NCBI GenBank assembly: GCA_009720755.1
Contig: WNKV01000002.1
Span: 124,001 to 188,000, forward strand
Direction: 5' to 3'
Origin: Rhodoplanes serenus
GTDB lineage: Bacteria > Pseudomonadota > Alphaproteobacteria > Rhizobiales > Xanthobacteraceae
DNA length: 64,000 bases
In this document: positions 41,033 to 52,200 of the stretch, one piece after another
Position numbering within the stretch: position 1 is the first letter of the stretch
How the letters are laid out: every line of letters starts with the position of its first letter
The notes under the pieces: model-generated
What the model was told of the DNA's origin: nothing
The model's database searches: none
What the model saw: only the letters and a program-made list of their open reading frames with translations
Translations under genes and position numbers: made by a program

Positions 41033-42907
41033 ATGACATGCCCCCTTGTTCGGCACGGGTTACCGCGGGTTGCCGCGCCGCGGGGTGCCTCTCCGAGCAT
41101 ACGGCGGAGGCGCGGTGCCGGCGCGCTCGCGGGCCTCGTCGTCGCCGTCACGCTGGGGCTGGCGGCGCTGCTCGCACACGTCCCGCCCGCGGCCGCCGAG
41201 GGCCGATACGCCCTGGTGATCGGCAACGACATCTACGCTCATCTCGGGCCGGAGCGGCAGCTCCGCAACGCCGTGCGCGACGCCCGGCTGATGCGCGACA
41301 CTCTCGCGGGGCTCGGCTTCGCGGTGGTCTACGGCGAGAACCTCGACCGCCGCGCCATGATCGATCGGCTGTCCGATGTGGCGGCGCGGCTCGGCCGCGA
41401 CGACATCGCCTTCGTGTACTTCGCCGGCCACGGGGTGGCGCTCGGCGGGGCCAACTATCTGCTGCCGTCCGACATCCCGGAGCCGCGGGCCGCCGGACGC
41501 GGCGAGGAGGCGCGGCTCGCCGAGCATGCGCTCGCCGAGGCGGCGCTGGTCGAGCGGCTGGCCGCGGCCGGCGCCCGCGTCGCCGTGCTGGTGCTCGACG
41601 CCTGCCGCGACAATCCCCTGCAGGGCAGCGACCGCCGCGCTCTCGGGAGCGCCCGCGGGCTGGCCCAGAGCACGCCGCCGCACGGGCTGTTCGCGATCTA
41701 CGCGGCCGGCTTCGGCCAGGCGGCGCTCGATCGTCTCGGCCCCGACGATCCGCATCCGAACTCGGTGTTCACCCGGGTGTTCGCCGAGACGTTGGCGACG
41801 CCGGGGCTGGACCTGAAGGCGGTGGCGACGCAGACCCGCCGAAAGGTGGTGGCGCTCGCCCGTGCGGTCGGCCACGAGCAGGTGCCGGCCTATGACGATC
41901 AGCTCCTCGGTCCCGACGTGTATCTGGCGGACGCGGCACCGGCCGCGCCGGCGGAGCCGCGCACCGCGCCGTCTCAGCCCGCGCCGCCTCCGCCGGTGCC
42001 GCCTCGGCCCGCGCCGCGGAGCGGGACCGGCGAGGCGGAACCGCGGATCGGCGAGGTTCTGCGCGATTGCGAGAGCTGCCCCGCGATGGTGGTGCTGCCG
42101 GCCGGCGCCTTCACCATGGGGTCGCCCGACCACGAGCCGCTGCGCATCGCCAACGAAGGGCCGCAGCACCCCGTGGTGGTGCCGCGCGCCTTTGCGATGG
42201 GCCGCTTCGAGGTGACGGTGGGGGAGTTCGCCGCCTTCGTGGCGGAGACCGGCCACGACACCAGCGGCCGCTGCTACACCTACGAGAACGGTCTCGTCGA
42301 GGAGCGGGCAGGGCGCGACTGGCGCAATCCCGGCTATCCGCAGACGAGCACCCACCCCGTGGCCTGCGTGTCGTGGCGCGACGCCGACGCCTATGTGGAC
42401 TGGCTCTCGCGCAAGACCGGGCACGACTACCGGCTGCCCAGCGAGGCCGAGTGGGAATATGCGCTGCGCGGCGAGAGCCGCCCGGGCCCGGCGTCACGCT
42501 ATCACTTCGGCGACGACCAGACGGCGATGTGCGGCTACGGCAACGGCGCCGACCTGTCGCTGCGCAGCGCGCTGGCGGCGCACGGTCCGTCGCTGATCTT
42601 CCCGTGCCGCGACGGCTTCGTGCACGCGGGGCCGGTCGGCCGGCTGGCGCCGAACGCCTTCGGCCTCTTCGACATGCACGGCAACCTCGCCGAGTGGACG
42701 GCGGATTGCTGGTCCGACAGCCATGCGGGCGCGCCGGCCTCGGCCGCGGTGGCACGGCGCGACGGCGACTGCACCCGGCGGGTGCTGCGCGGCGGCTCGT
42801 GGGTCGACGACCAGCGCCGGCTGCGCGCCGCCTACCGCACCATGCTGGGCACCGGCGACCGCAGCGCCATCGTGGGCTTCCGCGTGATGCGGACGCTCGA
42901 CCGCTGA
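41033..42907 (+). CDS. Caspase-like (C14) peptidase fused to SUMF1/FGE-type domain
   Basis: The 624-residue protein has an N-terminal hydrophobic segment (about 28-48). A metacaspase/p20-like domain (about 55-290) follows, with YALVIGNDIYAHL, catalytic His133 (YFAGHGVALGG) and Cys191 (LVLDACRDNPL). After an Ala/Pro linker (about 305-335), a C-terminal formylglycine-generating-enzyme-like domain (about 340-622) shows CESCPAMVVLPAGAFTMGSP, RLPSEAEWEYALRG, NAFGLFDMHGNLAEW and RVLRGGSWVDD. It is probably anchored with the domains in the periplasm. Such fusions recur in Rhizobiales and may be stress or defence effectors; activity is unproven. The ATG at 41033 follows GGAAG. Confidence 0.9.
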   Translation: MTCPLVRHGLPRVAAPRGASPSIRRRRGAGALAGLVVAVTLGLAALLAHVPPAAAEGRYALVIGNDIYAHLGPERQLRNAVRDARLMRDTLAGLGFAVVYGENLDRRAMIDRLSDVAARLGRDDIAFVYFAGHGVALGGANYLLPSDIPEPRAAGRGEEARLAEHALAEAALVERLAAAGARVAVLVLDACRDNPLQGSDRRALGSARGLAQSTPPHGLFAIYAAGFGQAALDRLGPDDPHPNSVFTRVFAETLATPGLDLKAVATQTRRKVVALARAVGHEQVPAYDDQLLGPDVYLADAAPAAPAEPRTAPSQPAPPPPVPPRPAPRSGTGEAEPRIGEVLRDCESCPAMVVLPAGAFTMGSPDHEPLRIANEGPQHPVVVPRAFAMGRFEVTVGEFAAFVAETGHDTSGRCYTYENGLVEERAGRDWRNPGYPQTSTHPVACVSWRDADAYVDWLSRKTGHDYRLPSEAEWEYALRGESRPGPASRYHFGDDQTAMCGYGNGADLSLRSALAAHGPSLIFPCRDGFVHAGPVGRLAPNAFGLFDMHGNLAEWTADCWSDSHAGAPASAAVARRDGDCTRRVLRGGSWVDDQRRLRAAYRTMLGTGDRSAIVGFRVMRTLDR

Positions 42908-42921
42908 CACGAGATCCGGCT

Positions 42922-43078
42922 GATCAATTCGGTGGTCATTCCGGAAGCCGCGAAGCGGCTGTCCGGAATTCAGCCGAGAGCTCCGAGTTTACCGCTGGAT
43001 TCCGGGCTCGCCGCGGAGCCTGCGCCCGGACGGCGCGAAGCGCCGATCCGGGTGCGGCGCCCCGGAACGACGGCGAAC
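42922..43078 (-). repeat. Dispersed intergenic repeat, copy 2 of an inverted pair
   Basis: Reverse-complement counterpart of 33167-33314, slightly longer because of a small internal insertion around 42985-43020. It lies between the convergent caspase-SUMF1 and otsA genes. Confidence 0.9.
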
Positions 43079-43110
43079 CGATCACCCGAAAACAGTATGA
43101 GAGCGGCGCG

Positions 43111-45393
<2,283 letters not shown>

Positions 45394-46013
45394 CGTTCGT
45401 CTCCTCTCGCGCCGAGACGGCAGCCGGCAGGGCGTCGCGCACCGCGGCCATTGTGGCCACGGAGGTCGCGGTCCCGGCGGTCGTCGCCGCGACGGGCGGC
45501 GCGTGTCGATGGGTCAAGGATTGCGGCGCGCGGGCACGGTGGCGCCGCGAGGCCGGTGCAGCGGGGCTGTGATGGACGCGGTGACGCCGGCCTTCGATGC
45601 ACGCGCCCATGTCGGCGCGCGGCTCCTGCGTCGCAGCAGATGTCCAGGTGAATCGGCAGCGGGTCTGCCGACCGTCGGGTCGCGGGCATCCGTTCGCGGC
45701 CCGCGATCAGCCTCTTCTGCCAGAGGAGAGGGGCGACGTGTTCGCGATCATGCGTCGCGGTGCCGTGGGGCACGTCGTCATGACTGGCGCGACGTGACGA
45801 AACAGCATGTCCGTGCCGGCGGCCGGATCAGGATGCGCGCAGCGTGTGATGATCTGCATCGGTATCTCCCCAGTCCCCATCCCTGGCAGACCATCCGAGC
45901 GACGCTTTGTCAATGTTCCACGACGTGCGGTGCGTGCGGCGACGGTGGCAGGAGACCGCCGAAGGGTCGCATCGGCGCGCCGGACACGGCGCATGAACTG
46001 ATCAGGAGGCGTG
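45394..46013. other. 620-base intergenic region before the GTA tail block
   Basis: It lies between the divergent otsA and tail chaperone genes. Open frames here are short, without ribosome binding sites or recognisable products. A small CCTCT-TCTGCC-AGAGG hairpin occurs at about 45712-45728. The length suggests room for a regulated promoter of the tail block or a decayed gene. Confidence 0.55.
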
Positions 46014-46385
46014 ATGCCCAATCCATATCGTGGCGAAATCGAGGCGGAGATCGGCGGCACGCACCGGCGTCTCGTGCTGACGCTCGGCGCGCTCGCCGAG
46101 CTGGAGGCGGCGTTTGCGGCCGATGATCTGGTGGCGCTCGCCGAACGCTTCTCCGGCGGACGCCTGAAGGCGGCCGATGTCCTGCGCATCGTCGCCGCCG
46201 GGCTGCGCGGAGCCGGCGAGCGCGTCAGTGACGAGGAGGTCGCCGCGATGGCGACACCGGGCGGCGCCATCGGGTTCGTGCGCATCGCCGCCGATCTGCT
46301 CGCCGCGACGTTCGGGAACGACGACGTGATCACGACGGCGGCGCCGGGCCTGCAACGCCCTCGGGCGCCGCAGGACGCACGGTGA
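46014..46385 (+). CDS. GTA tail assembly chaperone-like (g10-like)
   Basis: A 123-residue product with RGEIEAEIGGTHRRLVLTLGALAELEAAFAADDLVALAERFSGGRLKAADVLRIVAAGLRGAG, the GTA gp10 pattern. AGGAGG at 46004-46009 favours the ATG at 46014 over the GTG at 46011. Its stop overlaps the next start (GTGA). It opens GTA block 4. Confidence 0.93.
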   Translation: MPNPYRGEIEAEIGGTHRRLVLTLGALAELEAAFAADDLVALAERFSGGRLKAADVLRIVAAGLRGAGERVSDEEVAAMATPGGAIGFVRIAADLLAATFGNDDVITTAAPGLQRPRAPQDAR

Positions 46386-46591
46386 CGGCGCGCGCTGCCG
46401 CCGTCTCGCCGTTTCCCTGGAACGAGGCGATCGGCATCGGCCTCGGCGTCCTGCGGCTCGCACCCGATGCGTTCTGGCGGATGACGCCGCGCGAGCTGGC
46501 GCTGGCATTGCGCGCCCGCGGCATCGGCGTCGCGGCGCCGCTCGGCCGCGCCGCCTTCGCGGATCTGATGAGGAGATATCCCGATGGTTGA
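46382..46591 (+). CDS. GTA tail assembly chaperone, second part (g10.1-like)
   Basis: A 69-residue protein starting with GTG: FPWNEAIGIGLGVLRLAPDAFWRMTPRELALALRARG. This is the small DUF2376-like chaperone found between g10 and the tape measure. It overlaps both neighbours (GTGA with g10, 8 bases with g11). In phages this pair is often made by a programmed frameshift; here separate starts are visible. Confidence 0.9.
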   Translation: MTARAAAVSPFPWNEAIGIGLGVLRLAPDAFWRMTPRELALALRARGIGVAAPLGRAAFADLMRRYPDG

Positions 46592-47186
46592 TCCCGGCGA
46601 TCCCGGCGGCCTCACCGCCAGCTTCGACGAGACCGAGCGCAGGGCGGAGGCGCTGTCAGGGCGGCTGCTCGATCTGCGGCTCGAAGCCGATGCCTTCTCG
46701 CGCACCATGAGCCGGGCGCTGACCGGCGCGGTCGTGGGCGGCCGCCAGCTCGACGACGTGCTCAAGTCGCTGGTGCTGCGGCTCTCCGACATGGCCTTGA
46801 AGGCAGCGCTCACGCCGCTCGGCAACGGCCTCGCCGGGGGACTTCAGAGCCTGCTCGGTGGCCTGCTCGGCGGCGCCTCCGGCCCGGGGGCGGGCGGGAT
46901 GCCGACCGTCACGCCGTTCGCCACCGGCGGCGTCATCGGGGCGCCGACCTGGTTCCCGCTCGCCGCCGGCGGGCTCGGGCTCGCCGGCGAGGCCGGCCCC
47001 GAGGCGATCGTGCCGCTCGCGCGCGGCGCCGACGGCCGCCTCGGCATCGCGGGCGGCACTGGCGAGGCGGCCGTTCGCGTCACCGTCAACATCACGGCGC
47101 AGGACGCCGCGAGCTTCCGCGCCTCCGAGGTCTATCTCACCGGCCAGATCGCCCGCGCGGTGGCGCGCGGCCGTCGCGGCCTGTGA
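46584..47186 (+). CDS. GTA tape measure-like tail protein (g11-like)
   Basis: The 200-residue protein has an N-terminal helical part (TASFDETERRAEALSGRLLDLRLEADAFSRTMSRALTGAV), a small hydrophobic section (about 75-100), and a Gly-rich end with TPFATGGVIGAPTWFPLAAGGLGLAGEAGPEAIVPL. The C-terminal motif is typical of tail length proteins. The very short length matches GTA g11 and predicts a short tail. Confidence 0.92.
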   Translation: MVDPGDPGGLTASFDETERRAEALSGRLLDLRLEADAFSRTMSRALTGAVVGGRQLDDVLKSLVLRLSDMALKAALTPLGNGLAGGLQSLLGGLLGGASGPGAGGMPTVTPFATGGVIGAPTWFPLAAGGLGLAGEAGPEAIVPLARGADGRLGIAGGTGEAAVRVTVNITAQDAASFRASEVYLTGQIARAVARGRRGL

Positions 47187-47213
47187 TCACGTCGCATCCG
47201 ATCGGGCATCGCC

Positions 47214-47858
47214 ATGGCGGCTTTCCACGAGGTCCTGTTTCCGCTCGACGTCGCGCTGAAGAGCGCCGGCGGTCCCGAGCGCCGCACCGAGATCGTCACG
47301 CTCGCCTCCGGCCGCGAGGAGCGCAACGCCCGCTGGGCGCATGCGCGCCGCCGCTGGGATGCCGGCTACGGGGTGCGCAGCTTCGCGGCGCTCGCCGTCG
47401 TGGTGGCGTTCTTCGAGGAGCGCCGCGGCCGCCTGCACGGCTTCCGCTGGCGCGATCGGCTCGATCACTCCTCGGCGCCGCCGGGCGTCGCGGCACCGCG
47501 GCCGGTCGATCAGCAGATCGGCATCGGCGACGGCACCACGGCGGATTTCGATCTCGTCAAGCTCTACGGCGGCGTTCACGCGCCGTATCGCCGACCGATC
47601 GGCAAGCCGGTGGCCGGCAGCGTGCGGGTCGCGGTCGGCGGCGTCGAGCGCACCGCCGGCACCCATTTCGTCTGCGATGTCACCCGCGGCCGCGTGACGT
47701 TCCTGGCCGGCCACCAGCCGCCGCCCGGCGCCGTCGTCACCGCGGGATTCCTGTTCGACGTGCCGGTGCGCTTCGACACCGATTACCTGGAGGTCGATCT
47801 GTCGGCCTTCGAGGCGGGCGCCATCCCCAAGATTCCGCTGATCGAGATCCGGCCGTGA
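47214..47858 (+). CDS. GTA distal tail protein (g12-like, DUF2460)
   Basis: The 214-residue protein carries all DUF2460 hallmarks: FHEVLFPLDVALKSAGGPERRTEIVTLASGREERNARWAHARRRWDAGYGVRS, FFEERRGRLHGFRWRDRLDHSS, and a C-terminal RFDTDYLEVDLSAFEAGAIPKIPLIEIRP. It begins the baseplate. Confidence 0.95.
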   Translation: MAAFHEVLFPLDVALKSAGGPERRTEIVTLASGREERNARWAHARRRWDAGYGVRSFAALAVVVAFFEERRGRLHGFRWRDRLDHSSAPPGVAAPRPVDQQIGIGDGTTADFDLVKLYGGVHAPYRRPIGKPVAGSVRVAVGGVERTAGTHFVCDVTRGRVTFLAGHQPPPGAVVTAGFLFDVPVRFDTDYLEVDLSAFEAGAIPKIPLIEIRP

Positions 47859-47888
47859 CGGCGGGGTCGATGTGACGGGAGCGATCTC

Positions 47889-48740
47889 ATGCGACAGGTT
47901 CCGCCCGCCCTTCAGGCGCGGCTCGATGCGGGCGTCACCACGCTGTGCCGCTGCTTCGTGCTGCGCCGGCGTGACGGCGTCGTGCTCGGCTTCACCGATC
48001 ACGACGAGGACGTGAGGCTCGACGGCACCGTGTGCCGCGCCGGCACCGGGCTCGATGCCTCGGAGGCGACGAGCCGCTTCGGCTTCCAGGTCGACGGCGC
48101 CGAGGTGTCGGGCGCGCTCGCCGACGACAGCCTGACCGACGCCGATCTCGCGGCCGGCCGCTTCGACGGCGCCGCGGTGGAGACCTGGCTGGTCGACTGG
48201 AGCGAGCCGGCCCTGCGCGTGCTCGTCGCCACCGCGACGGTCGGCGAGGTGCGGCGCGAGGGCGCCGCCTTCACGGCGGAGCTGCGCTCGCTCGCCGATC
48301 GGCTCGCCCAGGAGAGCGGGCGGCTCTACACGGCGGCCTGCGATGCCGATCTCGGCGACGCGCGCTGCGGCGTCGATCTCACGGCGCCGTCCCGGCGGGC
48401 GAGCGGCACCGTGGCGGCGCTCGTCGGCACCTCGGTGCTGCGGGTGACGGGCTGCGACGGCTTTGCCGACGGCTGGCTCACCGGCGGGCGGCTCCTCTTC
48501 ACCGGCGGCGCCAATGCGGGCCTTGCTAGCGAGGTGAAGATCCACACCGCCGCGGCGGACGGCGTGACGCTGGCGCTGTGGCGGGCGATGCCCGAGCCGA
48601 TCGCGCCGGGCGACGCCTTCACGGTCACGGCCGGCTGCGACAAGAGCTTCGCCACCTGCCGCGACCGCTTCGCCAACACGGCGCGCTTCCGCGGCTTCCC
48701 ACACATTCCCGGCAACGACTATGTGATCGGCCATCCGTGA
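47889..48740 (+). CDS. GTA baseplate hub-like protein (g13-like, DUF2163)
   Basis: A 283-residue DUF2163 protein. LQARLDAGVTTLCRCFVLRRRDGVVLGFTDHDEDV opens it, AACDADLGDARCGVD and GCDKSFATCRDRFANTARFRGFPHIPGNDYVIG close it. The C-terminal conserved cysteines may bind a metal or Fe-S cluster, as seen in the RcGTA structure to my knowledge. The next gene starts 7 bases later. Confidence 0.95.
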   Translation: MRQVPPALQARLDAGVTTLCRCFVLRRRDGVVLGFTDHDEDVRLDGTVCRAGTGLDASEATSRFGFQVDGAEVSGALADDSLTDADLAAGRFDGAAVETWLVDWSEPALRVLVATATVGEVRREGAAFTAELRSLADRLAQESGRLYTAACDADLGDARCGVDLTAPSRRASGTVAALVGTSVLRVTGCDGFADGWLTGGRLLFTGGANAGLASEVKIHTAAADGVTLALWRAMPEPIAPGDAFTVTAGCDKSFATCRDRFANTARFRGFPHIPGNDYVIGHP

Positions 48741-48747
48741 GGACGCC

Positions 48748-49185
48748 ATGGTGATCGAGCGCGCGACGATCGTGGCCGAGGCGCGGAGCTGGATCGGCAC
48801 GCCCTACCGGCATCAGGCGTCGGTGAAGGGCGTCGGCTGCGACTGCCTCGGCCTCGTGCGCGGCGTCTGGCGGGCGCTGCACGGCGACGAGCCGGAGCCA
48901 TTGCCCGCCTACACGCCGGACTGGGCCGAGGCGACCGGGCGCGACACGCTGCTCGCCGCCGCGGGGCGCCATCTGATCACGATCGCGCCGGACACGGCGC
49001 GGCCCGGCGACGTGCTGCTGTTCCGCTGGCGCGCCGGCCTGCCGGCCAAGCATGCCGCCATCGTCACGGCACCCGACCTGATGGTGCATGCGCACGACGG
49101 CGCGCGCGTCGCCGAGGTGGTGATCGCGCCCTGGTGGCGCCGCCGCATCGCCGGCACCTTCGCGTTCCCGGACGTGATCGCCTGA
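48748..49185 (+). CDS. GTA NlpC/P60-family tail peptidase (g14-like)
   Basis: The 145-residue cysteine peptidase has Cys33 (GVGCDCLGLVRGVW), a His in LPAKHAAIV (about 95) and a downstream polar residue, forming the NlpC/P60 triad. In the GTA tail it is thought to cut peptidoglycan stem peptides during DNA delivery. It is tightly packed between g13 and g15. Confidence 0.95.
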   Translation: MVIERATIVAEARSWIGTPYRHQASVKGVGCDCLGLVRGVWRALHGDEPEPLPAYTPDWAEATGRDTLLAAAGRHLITIAPDTARPGDVLLFRWRAGLPAKHAAIVTAPDLMVHAHDGARVAEVVIAPWWRRRIAGTFAFPDVIA

Positions 49186-49236
49186 TCACGTCCGCCACGC
49201 CAGCTCCGACATCGGCCGTCGACTCGAGGCTTTCCC

Positions 49237-52200
49237 ATGGCGTCGCTCGTCTTCTCCACCGCCGGCGGCCTGCTCGGCGGCGCCCTGTTCGGCCCCCTCG
49301 GGGCGATCGCCGGGCGGCTCGCCGGCGCCCTGGTCGGCGGCGCCCTCGACCGGGCGCTCGTCGGCGACGGCGCCGAGCGCACCCGCGAGGGACCGCGCCT
49401 CGCCGATCTCGACGTGATGGCGTCGACCGAGGGGGCCCCGATCCCGCGCGTCTACGGCCGCGCTCGCCTGGCCGGCCAGGTGATCTGGGCGACCCCGATC
49501 GAGGAGGTGGCGACCACCACGACGACGCCCGAGGAGGGCGGCGGCAAGGGCATGGGCGGAGGCGGCGGCGGCACCACGACCACCACCTACAGCTACTTCG
49601 CCAATCTCGCGGTGGGCGTCTGCGCCGGCCCGATCGGCCGCATCGGCCGCATCTGGGCGGATGGCGCGCCGCTCGATCTCGCCGGCCTCGCGGTCCGCCT
49701 CTACCGGGGCGACGAGGCGCAGGCCGCCGATCCGCTGATCGTGGCCAAGCAGGGGGCCGCCGGCGCGCCGGCCTATCGCGGTCTCGCCTATGTGGTGTTC
49801 GAGCGGCTGCCGCTCGCCCGCTTCGGCAATCGCATCCCGCAGCTCGCCTTCGAGGTGGTGCGGCCGGTCGGGGCGCTGGAGCGGATGGTGCGCGCCGTCA
49901 CCCTGATTCCGGGCGCGACCGAGTTCGGCTATGCGCCGGACGCCGTGGTGCGCCAGATCGAGCGCAGCCAGTGGGGGGCCGAGAACCGGCACGTCGCGAC
50001 CGCGGCCGCCGACGTGGAGGCGGCGCTCGACGATCTCCAGGCGGTGTGCCCGAACGTCGCTCGCGTCGCCGTGGTGGTCTCCTGGTTCGGCACCGACCTG
50101 CGGGCCGGCGTCTGCGAGGTCCGGCCGGCGGTCGATTCCGCCATCAAGCGCACCCATCCGGTCGCCTGGTCGGTGGCGGGCCTGACGCGCGCCGCCGCGC
50201 CCCGCGTCTCCGAGATCGACGGCCGCCCGGCCTATGGCGGCACGCCGTCGGACGCGAGCGTGCGCGCGCTGATCGCCGAGCTGAAGGCGCGCGGTCTCGC
50301 CGTCACGCTCTACCCGTTCGTGATGATGGACCTGCCGCCCGGCAACGGCCGTCCCGATCCGTGGACCGGCGCGGCCTCGCAGCCGGCCTATCCGTGGCGC
50401 GGCCGCATCACCTGCGATCCGGCGCCGGGACGGCCCGGCTCGCCGGACGGCACCGCCGCGGCGGCCGCTCAGGTCGATGCCTTCTTCGGGGCCGGGGCGC
50501 CGGGCGCCTGGCGCTATCGCCGCATGGTGCTGCACTACGCCCAGCTCGCGCTGGCCGCCGGCGGCGTCGATGCCTTCGTGATCGGCTCGGAGCTGATCGG
50601 CCTCACCCGGGTGCGCAGCGCGTCCGGCGTCTATCCGGCCGTCACGGCGCTGGCGGCGCTCGCGGCCGAGGTGAAGGCGATCCTCGGTCCCGGCACCCGC
50701 ATCACCTACGCGGCCGACTGGACCGAGTACGGCGTCCATGTGGTCGATGCCGCGGCCACGGAGGTGCGCTTTCCGCTCGATCCGCTGTGGGCGTCGCCCG
50801 CCATCGATACCATCGGCATCGACTGGTACGCGCCGCTCGCCGACTGGCGCGACACCGCCGACCACCTGGACCGCGGGCTCGCCGACGCGATCCACGATCG
50901 TGCGTACCTCGCCCGCCATCTCCGCGCCGGCGAGGCCTTCGACTGGTTCTACGCAAACGCCACCGCCCGCGCGGCTCAGCTCCGCACCCCGATCACCGAC
51001 GGGCTCGGCAAGCCGTGGGTGTTCCGCCAGAAGGACATCTGGAGCTTCTGGTCCAGTCCGCATCACGAGCGGGTGGGTGGCGTCGAGCTGGCGGCGCCGA
51101 CCGCCTGGGTGCCGCGATCGAAGCCGATCTGGCTGACCGAGGTCGGCTGCCCGGCGGTCGACAAGGGCGCCAACCAGCCGAGCATCTTTCCCGATCCCAA
51201 GTCGTCGGACGGCGGCCGGCCGTGGTTCTCCACCGGACGCCGCGACGACCTGATGCAGCGCCGCTTCCTCGAAGCGGTGCTGACCCGCCTCGATCCCGCG
51301 CTCGGCGCCGTCGAGGCCGACAACCCGGTGTCGCCGCTCTATGGCGGCCGCATGATCGATCCGGCGGCCATCCATCTGTGGACCTGGGACGCGCGGCCGT
51401 GGCCGGTGTTCCCGGCCGCCGCCGACATCTGGAGCGACGCCGCCAACTGGGAGACCGGGCACTGGCTCTGTGGCCGGCTGGGCGGTGCTCCGCTCGATGG
51501 CTTCGTCGCCGCGATGCTCGCCGATGCCGGCGTCGCCGGCTGCGACAGCGGCCGGCTCGGCGAGGGGCCCGACGGCTATGTGATCGACCGGCCGATGACG
51601 GTGCGGGCCGCGCTGGAGCCGCTCGCCGCCGCCTATGCGTTCGACGCCGTCGCCGAGGGCGCCACCCTGGCGTTCCGGCACCGCGGCGGCGCGCCGGTGG
51701 CGGAGCTCTCGGAGGACGATCTGGTGCTGCCCGAGCGCGGCGCCCCCGTCCGCCTGGTGCGGGCGCAGGAGACCGAGCTGCCGCACGCGGTGTCGCTCGG
51801 CTTCACCGATGGCGCCGCCGACTATCGTCGCGCCGCCGTGCAGTCGCGCCGCATGGTCGGCGGGGCCGCCCGGGTGCTGCACGCCGATCTCGCCGCCGTC
51901 GTCGAGCGGGCCGAGGCGGAGCGCCGGGCCGAGATCCGGCTCCAGGATCTGTGGGCCGGCCGCGAGCGGGCGAGCTTCGCGCTGCCGCCGTCGCGGCTGG
52001 CGCTGATGCCGGGCGACGTCGTCGCCCTGACGGTCGCGGGCCGCCGCCGCCTCGTCGAGATCGGCGAGCTCGTCGACGGCGCGGCGCGGGCCGTGACGGC
52101 GCGATCGATCGATCCGGAGGTGTTCGCCCTGCCGCTGCGGCCGCGGCCGCGCGAGGCCCCGCCGATGCCCGATCCGGTCGGGCCGGCCGCCGTCGCGGTG

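Noticed and set aside
45597-45797. 66-codon plus-strand ORF in the large intergenic region
   Set aside because: No ribosome binding site, no recognisable domain, composition typical of random high-GC open frame.
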